This document shows positions 54,570-64,000 of a DNA stretch of 64,000 bases, piece after piece. Made by a program: the position numbers and the translations under genes. How positions within the stretch are numbered: the first letter of the stretch is position 1; each line of letters begins with the position of its first letter. The notes beneath the pieces were generated by a model, which saw only the letters and a list, made by a program, of their open reading frames with translations, made no database searches and was not told where the DNA came from. Origin of the DNA: Hygrophila difformis (taxonomy: Eukaryota > Streptophyta > Magnoliopsida > Lamiales > Acanthaceae); assembly GCA_030278955.1 (NCBI GenBank), contig JAOANR010000013.1:42816191-42880190 (forward strand), read 5' to 3'.

Positions 54570-55745
54570 ATGTGTTTAATTCCGAGAAATGACATTGAAG
54601 CCCAATTTTATTAACAATTTAATCAAAATTATCTGGTCCAATTGTATTGATAAGATAATCGCCAGTCGATTAACCCCCCATGATCTTATTGGAATTTCAA
54701 TTTTATTGAAGATGATCGCCAGTCGAACACCCACCCCCTAATGATCTCATTATCATATGCATTGATTTAAAACGAAAAATCCAACTATTTGCTTACATAA
54801 ATGAACGGTACTTTCAAAAGCATGTCACATATAAAATTAATATTTTATCATTTCATTCTAATATAAAATTCCCAGAAACCCATGGCATTGAAGCTCAATT
54901 TCATTCTCTCATTAATTAAGATGATATGTTCAAATTGCATTGATAAGATGATCGTCAGTGAAACATCCTTCCCATGATCTCATTCGAATTTCAATTTCAT
55001 TGAAGCTAAAGGCCAGTCGAACACTCCTCTGATCTTATTATCATATGCATTGATTTAAAATGAAAAATTCAAATATTTGCTTACATGAATGAGTAGTACT
55101 TTCAAACGCATGTCTCATGTAAAATTAATATTTTATCATTTCCTTATAATTTAAAATTTCGAGAAGCCCAATCTCATTCACTAATTAATCAAAATGATCT
55201 GATCAAATTGAATTGGTAAGATGACTGCCAGTGGAACCACCCCCTCCCCACCATGATCTCATTGGAATTTGAATTTCGTTGAAGATAATCGCCTGTCGAA
55301 CACCCCAATGATCTCATTATAATATGCATTGATTTAAAATAAAAAATCCAACTATTTGCTTACATGAATGAACATTAATTTCAAAAGCACACTATATCGA
55401 TGTTTTACCATTTCTTTGTAATATAAAATTTCGATAAACCCAATGGCATTGAAGCCCAATTTCATTCACCAATTAATAAAAAAAATGATCTGGTCAAATT
55501 GCATTGGCCTTAGATGACCGCCAGTAGAATCCACCCCCCTCCATGATCTCATTGGAATATAAATTTCATTGAAAATGATCGCCAGTCGAACACCCCAATA
55601 ATGATCTCATTATAATATTCATTGATTTAAAACCAGAAATCCAACTATTTGCTTACATGTATGAACAGTAATTTAAAAAGGAAATCACATATAAAATCAA
55701 TGTTTTACTATTTTATTATAATATAAAATTCCGATAGGCCCATGC
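54570..55745. repeat. tandem array, about four units of 278-294 bp
   Basis: The word tatcatatgcattgattt or a near match starts at 54751, 55039, 55317 and 55611. Each unit also carries aatgatctggtcaaattgca and gatcgccagtcgaacacccc. A fifth partial unit continues after the hAT element (56780-56925). Units are diverged and non-coding. Confidence 0.85.
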
Positions 55746-55751
55746 TTGAGC

Positions 55752-56768
55752 TAGAGATGTCAATTTGGGCCAGACCCGTTGGGCCGGCCCGCCCTACAAG
55801 CTAAAAAATACGGGGCGGGCTTGAATATTTAAGGCCCGTTTAGATGCGTTCTTTTGCGGGCTCGACCCGCGGCGGGCGGGTTTTTGCGGGTTGGGCCTGC
55901 GGCGGAGCGGGCCGGCCCGCGGGCTTTCACCTTTTTTTTTAACTCCTTGTTCTATTTATTTAATATTGTTTGGTTAATACAAAGTCTACCATATAGTCAC
56001 TAAATATATATTTAAATAATTATTTCGGTTCTTTATAAAATTGTAAATTATAATATAAATAGTCATATTTTCTAATATTTATGTAAGTTCTTATCTATAT
56101 TATTAGTGTTAGTTTTTTTTTTAAATTTTAAAATTCCTTATTATTTTATTTATTAAATATTTTTGGCTAGGTTATTTTATTTATTTATTAAAATTTGTGA
56201 ATGAAAGTAAATTTTTCGTAATTTATTCTTAGTTATTTTATTTTTAAAATATAAAATTAATAAATTATGCCAAAACAACTTAACTTCCTAAAGACTCCAA
56301 CCGTCAGACCCAATATGTTTATCAACTCAATCGTTACTTATAAATACTATATGTTATTTTGAACAATACTATATTTTTAGAATATAATACACATCTTTAG
56401 GATTACAGATTTTAATAAATCTTTAATTTTATAAAGAATTATTGAACAAATCCATTATTGAATAAATAATTATGCCAAAAAATACATATTTTAACTATTT
56501 ATAATTTTAAATATCAATTATAAATTTTTATTTCTCATTCTTAATTTATACAACAAAAAATAGATCCCAATTTTATTTTTTTACACTAAATTTAATTTTT
56601 TTTTAAAAATTGCTAAAAGGCCCTCGGGCCGGCCCGCATAACCCGTGGCCCACGTATGGGGCGGGTTGGGCCTAGGTATTTAGAGCCTGCCCCGTTCAAG
56701 CCCGCAAAAATATGGGGACCCGCACGGGCCAGCCCGTTTCGCCCCACGGGCCCGTTTTGACACCTCTA
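55752..56768. mobile_element. hAT non-autonomous element with GGCCCGCC words
   Basis: Ends TAGAGATGTCAATTTGGGCC and CCCGTTTTGACACCTCTA. A perfect 8-bp duplication GCTTGAGC lies at 55744-55751 and 56769-56776. The subterminal regions are packed with gggccggcccgc. 1017 bp, no ORF. It interrupts the tandem array. Confidence 0.93.
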
Positions 56769-56929
56769 GCTTGAGCAGAGAGTTTCTTTTGTTGAACCGG
56801 TGATCTTATAATACTATAGAGCTAATTGGCAATTCCGTGGCAATCAATTTTCATTCGCCAATTAATCAAAATGATCTGGTCAAATTGCATTGGTTAGATG
56901 ACCGCTAGTAGAACACAACAACCCCCGCC

Positions 56930-57365
56930 ATGGAACTTCATTGCTGGGTTCACAGTTGCTCGCGAGATACTCGAGGGTTATGGTTGCGTTGTTTGTGTAA
57001 TCTCCCCGAGAGGTACGGATACAGTTCTCGGAGTAGGGGGGGACGCGCGGCGTCGAGATATGGCTTCCATCATCAGTCTCGACCTCATCGGCAGATACAG
57101 ACGGCGGCATCGGTGAAGTTGCCTCCTGAGAAGCCATGAACAACATTACTCTTGTAGTCTTGTGCATTGATTCTTATTACTGATCATATCGTTACATGTA
57201 TGTATCATCCTATTGTGTCGGCTTGTGTATGTGTACTGTATATTCTACTTTGTTTATTTATATCCAATTGCTTATGTTTCGATCGGGTGTGCGTTGATTT
57301 TAGGGGAAAAAGAAAAAGATAAATAAAATATTTTATTAGTAAAAAAATGAAAAGTATACTTCAAT
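56930..57365 (+). pseudogene. CSK 3' fragment (duplicate 2)
   Basis: From 56930 the sequence matches CSK exon 9 (atggaacttcattgctgggt, gttgctcgcgagatactcga) to its stop and on through the 3' flank (tacatgtatgtatcatccta, gataaataaaatattttatt). An extra G and a GCG insertion near 57040-57052 shift the frame, so VLGVGG is followed by DARRRDMAS. It lacks the rest of the gene and is non-functional. Confidence 0.9.
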
Positions 57366-57399
57366 TTGTCTTTACGAGCCTTTTCACATTGAAAATTGA

Positions 57400-57590
57400 C
57401 GTCTAAAGATTCAACCCACTCTGTTGACATGGTCAAGTCCCCGAATTCCAACGGAAGGTTGGAGGTTCAATTCCCCACGGGCTCCCTATCCCTCATTTTA
57501 TATATTCCCTTTGTAATTTGTGTGTCATTAGCTCCCATCACCCCTTTATTAGTCTGAATAGATTGTTCAGCAAAAAAAATTTGTTGCCAT
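57400..57590 (+). mobile_element. tRNA-derived SINE, family 2
   Basis: atggtcaagtccccgaattc and GGTTCAATTCC (B-box-like) open it, and gaatagattgttcagcaaaa with an A-run closes it. Related pieces occur at 60694-60780 (head) and 59780-59860 (tail). Confidence 0.55.
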
Positions 57591-57816
57591 GGAATAAATA
57601 AATACTTTAATGTAGTAGCTAGTAGCATTAGCTTTAATCTAACAATTGAATAAGTAAATATCCATGCATGAACAGAGTTTAGGAAAACAGAAACATATCT
57701 ACAAGCTAAGCTAGCAAGCAACAATATACCATTAACATGCATTATTAGCTACTTTTGCTCTAATCTTTATTACAAGCAAACCCTCCAATTTAAACCACAA
57801 CTAACACATTCAAAAA

Positions 57817-58728
57817 TCATTCATGAAGAGACAGACATGCATGGACCTCACGGCGACACAAAGGACAAACATCATTTTCCCTAAGCCATCGAGCAATGCA
57901 TTGACCGTGAAAAAAGTGACCACAAGCCAACTTCAAGGCCACCACATTCTCCCCAAACTCCTCAAAGCATATGATGCAGCACGCCTCGTCGGCATCATCA
58001 TCATCGGCGCCGCCTGCATTTATAACCGTCGCTTCAACGTCCCATACTCCCGACGACGACCCGCTGGCTGCTGCTGCAGCAGCGGCGGCGCTGCTTCTCC
58101 TCCTCCTCCGATTCATCGCCATTATTTCCTCGTAAATCTCGCCCCCGTCCCGTGGCCTCCGGATGGCTCTCGCATACTCGGCTGCAAAACCAGGGTTAGC
58201 CCGCTTCCGATCCTCGTACCAATCCACCCACGACCTGAATTCCTCGGCCGGCACCATCACCCTTCTGGCAATGTAGATCCCCACGGCCTTATCATCTTCC
58301 ATGTCAAGGGCAAAGTTATAAATTTTATCCGCAAGCTCACCATCGGAATAGACGCACTCTCGCTCATGTATCAAACGGAGGGGATCGTCGTCGTCGTCGT
58401 TAAAGATGCCGTCGTACTCGGTCCAAATGCAAGGGTAATCGAATAAGAAGGGGAATAAGTCGTGGTCGTCGCGGAGGCAATGCCGCAGAGTTGATTCGAG
58501 GGTTGGGAGATGAATTTGATGGCTCTGATTGGCCTTGAAGCCATGGAAAGGATGGCGAAAGTTTAGGTCGGATTGATCGTAGAAATCAACGGTAACATGG
58601 ATGATGATGCGTCGGGAGCTGCAGGGGTGTTCGTTGATGTCGGGATCGGAGAAGCTGTAGGGGTAGACGGCAATGTAGGAGGAGTCGTCGTCGTGGGAAT
58701 TCAAGGGTGGAAGCCAGTCCATCTCCAT
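57817..58728 (-). CDS. RING-H2 protein, copy D, intact
   Basis: Intronless, 303 residues, start MEMDWLPPLNSHDDDSSYIA. It differs from copies A-C at the N-terminus (an extra INEHPCSSRR segment near residues 30-39) and has a longer Ala tract (eight) before the RING. Core motifs are kept: DFYDQSDLNFRHPFHGFK, RRVMVPAEEFRSWVDWYEDR and RPRDGGEIYEEIMAMNRRRR. The RING-H2 finger (about 250-291) has CIICFEEF, ACGHFFHGQC and CPLC, all eight ligands, with tail REVHACLSLHE. Likely E3 ubiquitin ligase. It lies directly between the CSK fragment and the tRNA-Tyr, so it best preserves the ancestral order. Its TATA region is replaced by a TA/GA repeat. Confidence 0.88.
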   Translation of the reverse strand: MEMDWLPPLNSHDDDSSYIAVYPYSFSDPDINEHPCSSRRIIIHVTVDFYDQSDLNFRHPFHGFKANQSHQIHLPTLESTLRHCLRDDHDLFPFLFDYPCIWTEYDGIFNDDDDDPLRLIHERECVYSDGELADKIYNFALDMEDDKAVGIYIARRVMVPAEEFRSWVDWYEDRKRANPGFAAEYARAIRRPRDGGEIYEEIMAMNRRRRRSSAAAAAAAASGSSSGVWDVEATVINAGGADDDDADEACCIICFEEFGENVVALKLACGHFFHGQCIARWLRENDVCPLCRREVHACLSLHE

Positions 58729-58801
58729 GGATGATGATGATGATTATTATTACTATTCGTGCTGCAAATTCGAAGCTAACTAGCTAGGGTTTATGCGATG
58801 A

Positions 58802-58822
58802 TGATGTATTAACTATATATGC

Positions 58823-58853
<31 letters not shown>

Positions 58854-58866
58854 AAGAGAGAGAGAC
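58802..58866. repeat. TA/GA microsatellite in the promoter of RING copy D
   Basis: tatatgcatatatatatata followed by about 15 GA units (one AA interruption). It sits where copies A-C have TATTTATA, 75 to 140 bases upstream of the ATG. Confidence 0.85.
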
Positions 58867-59313
58867 CATCATCATGTACGTAGCAGTTTATACTAGATCG
58901 ATGGAGTTGTAACTATAGTGGGAGTCTAATTTATTTCCTTTGGGATATATGCATGTATCTTCTTTTATATTTTTTATATATGGAAAATGATCTTTAAAGA
59001 ATCTGCAAGTTATAACAATTTCTTTGGCCTTCTCAATAATAGTAGTGATGGGATTTCCATTGAATTTTCCCCCTCCTTTTTGAATAATGCATGTGCGCAA
59101 TGCACGCACTTATGTTTTAATAATCTCTCAAAAAAGAAATTTAATTAGTAGTATTTTATCTTGTAGTGTATATATGGAGAATCGAATTATATATAATTAA
59201 AATATATCAAATTTAGAGTTTAAAAGTATTATTATAGAGTATTTAAATGTATTTCCATAACAAAAATATTTTAGATATATAAAATTTAATTTTCTTTAAC
59301 AGAAGTAATATCA
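58867..59313 (-). other. duplicated upstream region of RING copy D
   Basis: Shared with copies A-C (gtagcagtttatactaga, gggagtctaatttatttcc, palindrome gtgcgcaatgcacgcac at 59093-59109) and continuing to the tRNA-Tyr. No ORF. Confidence 0.65.
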
Positions 59314-59406
59314 CCGACCTTAGCTCAGTTGGTAGAGCGGAGGACTGTAGTAGGCAATCGCTGTGTGGCTATCCTTAGGTCGCTGGTTCGAATCCGGCAG
59401 GTCGGA
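59314..59406 (+). tRNA. tRNA-Tyr: tRNA-Tyr (GUA) with intron
   Basis: CCGACCT pairs with AGGTCGG and the discriminator is A (59406). The D arm is TAGCTCAGTTGGTAGAGC. The anticodon loop is CTGTAG plus A with GTA as anticodon, interrupted after position 37 by a 20-base intron (59351-59370). The T arm carries GGTTCGAATCC. Nuclear tRNA-Tyr genes of plants all carry an intron at this place. Polymerase III A and B boxes are intact and a T run follows at 59407-59410, so it looks functional. Confidence 0.96.
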
Positions 59407-60163
59407 TTTTTACCTTTTTTCCTTGATGGGCTCTATTCGAATTGGGCAAGAGCTAATTATTGGGCCCGTGCTAAATTATGGGTTTTATTAGTATTTTCGT
59501 TCTTTCAAAATATAGATCTTATGTCAACAACAAGAACATAAAGGAGATACAACTGCGACTGTTGGAAAAGGATTTTAAGATCTTGTATAGATCTTATCTA
59601 GATCTCACCCTAATTTAGATCCCATATAGATCTTGATCGTTTTGGCTTTGTGGGATCGGATCGTAAGATCCTAAGATCTAGATCTTAATAACCTTGCTTT
59701 GTACACAGCAAAATCAAACGTTTGGGTGGTGTTGATTTTTTTTATTTTTTTTTTCTAATATAAAAATAATAACTCAATTAATTTTTAATAATTTGTATGT
59801 CACGAGCTTTCACTATCTATTTACTTTCCTAGTTTGTATAGAATGTTCGCAAAAAAATTAATTTAAAAATAGTAAATAATACTAATATTTTTTTAACCAT
59901 ATGTTTAGATTTTCTTTAGAAAAAGAAAATATAATTTTTATTATTCTTGTTAAAAAATGATGACATGAGAAACTAATTTTACAAATTATACTTAGCACAT
60001 GAAAACAATAATATCTTATCACTCGTAATTATACAAAATCATAAATTAGAAAATTCTTACACTTAGAATATATAAATAAATAAATAAATAAATTACTGTA
60101 TTAAAAATATAGGTTAAATTATTTTAAGTTTTAACAGATGCATTTGGTTGGAAATGAAGACTT
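59407..60163. other. spacer downstream of tRNA-Tyr
   Basis: AT-rich with gatctt-rich words at 59575-59690 and a SINE family 2 tail-like piece near 59780-59860. No gene recognised. Confidence 0.45.
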
Positions 60164-60171
60164 ATTCTAGT

Positions 60172-60687
60172 TAGAGCTGCAAACGAGTCGAATCGAACCG
60201 AGTTTTAAGTGTTTGAGCTTTGTTCGTTAAGCTTAACGAACGAACACGAACCGAGCCAAAAATCTTAACGAGCCAATTTTCATGTTTGAGCTCTGTTCGT
60301 TTAACCTTACGAACGAGCTAATAACGAACAAACACGAGCCTAGTCGAGCTCAGTTAACTAACCATTTATTTTATTAATAAATTTATTTGTTTTAGAATTA
60401 AATTAGGTATGAAAATGTAATGTATATTGTAATATAATTTATGAGAGAAATGTGACATTAATAAAAATGAAAAATGAAAAGAACAACTAGATAAAAATTT
60501 TTATTTTTTATAATATATATTCAATTAAAAAAGAATTCCGAACTGTTCGCGAACTTGACGAACGAATACACAAACCAAATTATGTGTTTGAGCTCGGTTC
60601 GTTTAACTTACCGAACGAGCTGTTAACGAACGAACATGTGTCGAAACGAGCTCAGCTCACGAACTGTTTGTTCTATTTACAACTCTA
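60172..60687. mobile_element. hAT-like non-autonomous element with GAACGAAC/GTTCG words
   Basis: Ends TAGAGCTGCAAACGAG and TTTACAACTCTA. Flanking octamers ATTCTAGT (60164-60171) and ATTCTAGC (60688-60695) match 7 of 8. The subterminal regions repeat gttcgttaa and aacgaacgaac. 516 bp, no ORF. Confidence 0.82.
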
Positions 60688-60693
60688 ATTCTA

Positions 60694-60780
60694 GCAGTCA
60701 AGTCCCCGACTCCACCATTAGGTTGGAGGTTCGATTCCCTACCTGACCTATCCCTAAATGCCTAAATCTGTGAATGGAAC
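60694..60780 (+). mobile_element. SINE family 2, head fragment
   Basis: cagtcaagtccccgactcca followed by ggttggaGGTTCGATTCCct, a canonical B box, as in 57427-57475. It abuts the hAT-like element 60172-60687. Confidence 0.5.
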
Positions 60781-61478
60781 CAGTTCCAAGTTTGAATTGA
60801 GTTTCGAGTTCGATAAGAAACCGGATCCATTACATTCCCTATGAGTTTCGGGTCAAATCTCGAGTATTGTTGAATCAAACCCAACTGATTAACCCCTCCA
60901 CTAATCACAGATGACAGACCACTGTTTTCGCACACAACCAGAATATACTACATAAAAAGCAAAAACTTCACAAGTGGGGTTGCCTTTATTATTTAGTAAT
61001 TTTTTTTTTTAAAAAAAAAAATAACTTTGAGAGATTGAGCAGAATTTATTCGAAAGAAATTAGCAATTTGCAATTTTCATCTATTAAAAATTTAAGAAAA
61101 AAACTATCAATGTCTAGCCCACATTTGAGGTCCCTTTAGGTTGCTATATAAAAGAAAATCCATCAGCAATTGTTGCCCTTTTAATTTTTTGGTAAGCAGT
61201 TCAGGTCATCTATAAGCAATTAAGCACCAATATTCGATTTTAATGGGATAGGTTTAGAGGCTGATTCAGCAAAAGCTGAATGGCTAAGTCAATGTTTCAT
61301 CTGTGCTAGTTTTATCTTTTAGGGTAAGTTTTCTCTAATAAGGAAAATAAGAAATGATATATTGTATATTTGGTTGGTGAATATTAATTTATGTGTGATA
61401 TCCCGTAATTGGGAACATTCCATTTGTACTGGTTTCTATTGCCACATCCATTCTCCTCCATTTTTCCAGTGAGAGACC
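60781..61478. other. AT-rich spacer
   Basis: No gene or element recognised. A T-run/A-run inverted tract lies at about 60996-61020. Confidence 0.4.
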
Positions 61479-62830
61479 GTGGTATTTGCCCTACCATTTT
61501 CACTGCTCCAACCGTTCATTAGAGACCCGGCGTTGCCCAATTCTAGCCGCCGCCCACCCACGCGGAGAGAGGCTGTGCGGTTGCCCAACTCCGTAATTTG
61601 TTCGGTTGCCCAAAGGAGAAGGTTGTGCTGTTGCTCGGGGTGGACGGCGATTCCGGCGGAGGTCCACTATTCAGTTTGCAATGGATGACGACGATATCCA
61701 GGGGTAGGCATTATATTTTTCGAGCTGTTTGGGTTGGTTTGGGATGAATTTTGTGATTTTCTTTTTCGAAGATTCGGAGTCGGTAATGGGAGAATTGTTC
61801 GTGTTATTTTTGGAGTAACCCTTGCGTTATTTGTGTGCTTTGGAAAATCGATTTGTGTTATTTTGTATTTTGGCAGCGTAATAGGTGTTGGGTATTTTTT
61901 CAGGAATTTATTGTGTAAAATTGTGGGTGTACTACGGGTATACAATATTTTTGAATCCACCATCATTTCTTTTGTGATTTGAATATCAATGTGGTAGAAT
62001 ACTTACCCCATTGTCCGTGTTTGATGATCCACTTTTGACAAGCCCATATAATCTTTGTACGGAATAAAAATCTGATTGTATCTCCTTTGCATCCATGACC
62101 ATTTAAAACTAGTAGGATTAATAACAGAGATTAAGAAAGATGATGGAAGTGATTTCAATGCAACTTCATATTTTGTTAATCATTTGCATTTTTTTGTGCT
62201 ATGGGTATGGCATCAAACACAGATTTTTTGTTCTCCGCTTCATATTTCGTTAGTGATATTACATTTTTTTTGAATACTTTCCACCTTTATGTTCTCTACT
62301 ATTGTCCTTGTCCGTTTTGTTACATTTTGGCATGAATGTGTTATTTTCAGTTGACTAGCTTCAGTGGGTGTATACTAATATCGTGTTGATTGGTACAACA
62401 ACAATTTAGAAAGTTTAAATTGTTATGTTAAATGAGGCAGAAAAGCTCTTTCTAGTGTTTAGTGGGATTTGTTTCTGTATTTGGTGGTTTGATCGTATCG
62501 GGTGTTAGTGTTTTATTTCAGGATGGATGTAGAGACACAAAAGGAGAAGCAAATACATTTCAACAGTTTCATCGTCGTAGAAAAATAAAGGCTTCGAAGT
62601 AGCTGCTTTGGGGAACAGTTTCACATTTCATCAGCTTGTGCTAAATAATGTTTCAATTCATTTGCCCTATTTGACACATAGCTCTACACTTGAGGGTTGG
62701 TGTGTTCTATTTTTTGTTGGATTTGACTTTGGACCTAAACCTGGTATGATTGTTTTGGGTGTTGGATCCGGCCACACACTACGATATTATGTTGAGTTTT
62801 TATGTGATGTTTAGTTGTTTAAGTTGTAAT
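61479..62830 (+). other. leader-like GC-rich stretch and downstream sequence, gene uncertain
   Basis: 61479-61700 is locally GC-rich and could be a 5' leader: an ATG at 61681 gives MDDDDIQ before a possible GT donor (cagggGTAGGC). A second ATG-led piece at 62522 (MDVETQKEKQIHF) follows an AG (ttcag near 62516-62520). Neither has a recognised domain, and the frames between them do not connect convincingly. It may be a captured gene fragment or a non-coding transcript. Confidence 0.25.
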
Positions 62831-64000
62831 GACTGGTGAGTATTAGTATGCATATGACATTATGTTGTGCTGGTTTGATTTAGGTTTTGTGATCCATTAT
62901 ATGTTTTTATGTGCTACTGGACATATTATGAATGGATGGCAATATTATTTTGGTTTGGACACGACAGAGATGATCTAATTTAAGTTTTTTTGGGGGAGGG
63001 GTTTCACTTTCACCAACACTTCGTCTAAAACTCATATATCACAGGGGTTTTTATTCAATTCCAAAATGCATCCAGCAGGTTCCATTTGCACCAGATTACA
63101 TGATGTCCAAGCCTAGAGAATTTTTAACTATGAATAAATTTGCCCCATCTTAATATAATTCAGTTTTCAAACAAACCCGATGTTGAGATTGTCATCCTGT
63201 GCAATGTTAATGAGGTTTTTGTGCTATCTGTATGTGATCAAGGTGCTGACAAAACCAGATGAGTGTGCTATGAGTGTGCTGGTCGTGTACATAGATAAAA
63301 GTTTTTGCAAACACCACCCCAATGAGTTAACGTCCACTACACAACACATCCTGCTCGTCAGCACAACACATCCAATACCAATAGCACATATATATAATTT
63401 CACTAGCACATTTATTTCATCTTTGCATCACATTTATATAAGTACACTAGCACACTTAAACATTTTTACCATGCAAATTTAATTCTATTTACCATTGCTC
63501 ACTAGTTAGGAAACCATCACATATAAACCATCTCATAGCACAACAGAAATTGATTGCCACTCATCACCGACACTAATTACACATAAAAATGAAAAAGTCC
63601 CTTCACTAAATGCATTCAATGAAACGTGGTACATTCACTATATAAAATGCATTTATCCTTCTTCAGAAATTGATTGCCACTCATCACCGACACTAATTAC
63701 AAATAAAAATGAAAAAGAAAAAAACAAACACACACACACACACTATGTGATACAATAATTCGAAACTTTCCACTAGGCAAATCCATGTGATGATTTGAAA
63801 TAAGAATATATATAATAAGAATATATATATATATATATATATATAATATAAGTGCCGTGTGAATATATGTGCTCAGACAGAACATCAACATATAAAGTTT
63901 AAAATGAATCCACTGAATAATGAAATAATGGATCTCTGTTAATATTGGCATTTTGTAAATTCTGGAAGCTTCACCATCTGCACCAATTATAGTAATCACA
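62831..64000. other. AT-rich sequence with simple repeats and a short duplication
   Basis: No gene recognised. cagaaattgattgccactca and about 34 further bases occur at 63544-63597 and again at 63665-63718. A CA run lies at about 63728-63742 and a TA run at about 63822-63844. Confidence 0.5.

Larger units (their letters stand above)
53602..56930 (-). mobile_element. Helitron 3' terminus and associated repeats, far end unclear
   Basis: On the minus strand the sequence ends CCCGCGC-ATT-GCGCGGG (perfect 7-bp stem, 53614-53630), then CTGGCGTA and CTAG, followed by T: the classic Helitron 3' end. Its insertion interrupts the duplicated upstream region of copy C. The interior holds SINE fragments (53756, 54317), a tandem array (54570-55745) and a hAT element. 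No Rep/helicase ORF. I could not find a convincing TC 5' terminus, so the boundary near 56930 is only where CSK homology resumes. Confidence 0.6.

Noticed and set aside
55740..56770. GGCCCG-rich stretch as a CpG island promoter
   Set aside because: It lies inside a hAT element with perfect duplications; the words are its subterminal repeats.
56814..56820. ctataga as the 5' end of the Helitron on the minus strand
   Set aside because: The next base is G instead of the T required for insertion between A and T, so the match is too weak.

Overview
This is a plant nuclear window: AT-rich, spliceosomal introns, genes for eIF4B, a chloroplast sensor kinase, a GDSL lipase and RING-H2 proteins, an intron-containing tRNA-Tyr, and dense plant transposons (Stowaway, hAT, Helitron, SINE, LINE, Copia, Gypsy derivative). 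The gene structures fit a eudicot, probably an asterid; the species cannot be named from the sequence. One 500-N assembly gap lies at 3097-3596.

Layout. 1-5.0 kb: a possible 3' gene end at the edge, a nested pair of Stowaway MITEs, the gap, a 193-bp tandem duplication, a SINE and a Tourist-like MITE. 5.0-18.9 kb: a decayed minus-strand LINE, split inside its endonuclease by a 7.3-kb non-autonomous LTR element (LTRs about 3.15 kb, 5-bp target duplication ATAAC). 20.7-25.4 kb: eIF4B, three coding exons, plus strand. 26.4-31.6 kb: repeat-only land with a putative Helitron, hAT elements, SINEs and a MITE. 31.8-34.8 kb: GDSL esterase/lipase, five exons. 35.2-38.8 kb: chloroplast sensor kinase CSK, nine exons.

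38.8-59.4 kb is the most informative part. It holds four minus-strand copies (A-D) of an intronless RING-H2 gene. Flanking remnants show that the duplicated unit was the 3' end of CSK, then the RING gene, then tRNA-Tyr. Copy A has lost its C-terminal tail to a hAT element whose first three bases act as the stop codon. Copy B is split by a 5.07-kb Copia element with identical LTRs. Copies C and D are open. The downstream flank of copy A carries three hAT insertions with perfect 8-bp target duplications, and sister copies in the window supply empty sites for them.

59.4-64 kb: an intron-bearing tRNA-Tyr, a hAT element, SINE-like sequence and unannotated sequence with one GC-rich leader-like stretch. 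I found no viral, toxin or prokaryotic system. The candidate novelties are the RING-H2 family with an unrecognised N-terminal domain, a set of hAT elements with similar ends but different subterminal repeat words, and a repeated stem-loop beside the polypurine tract of the LTR element, with compensatory changes in one copy.
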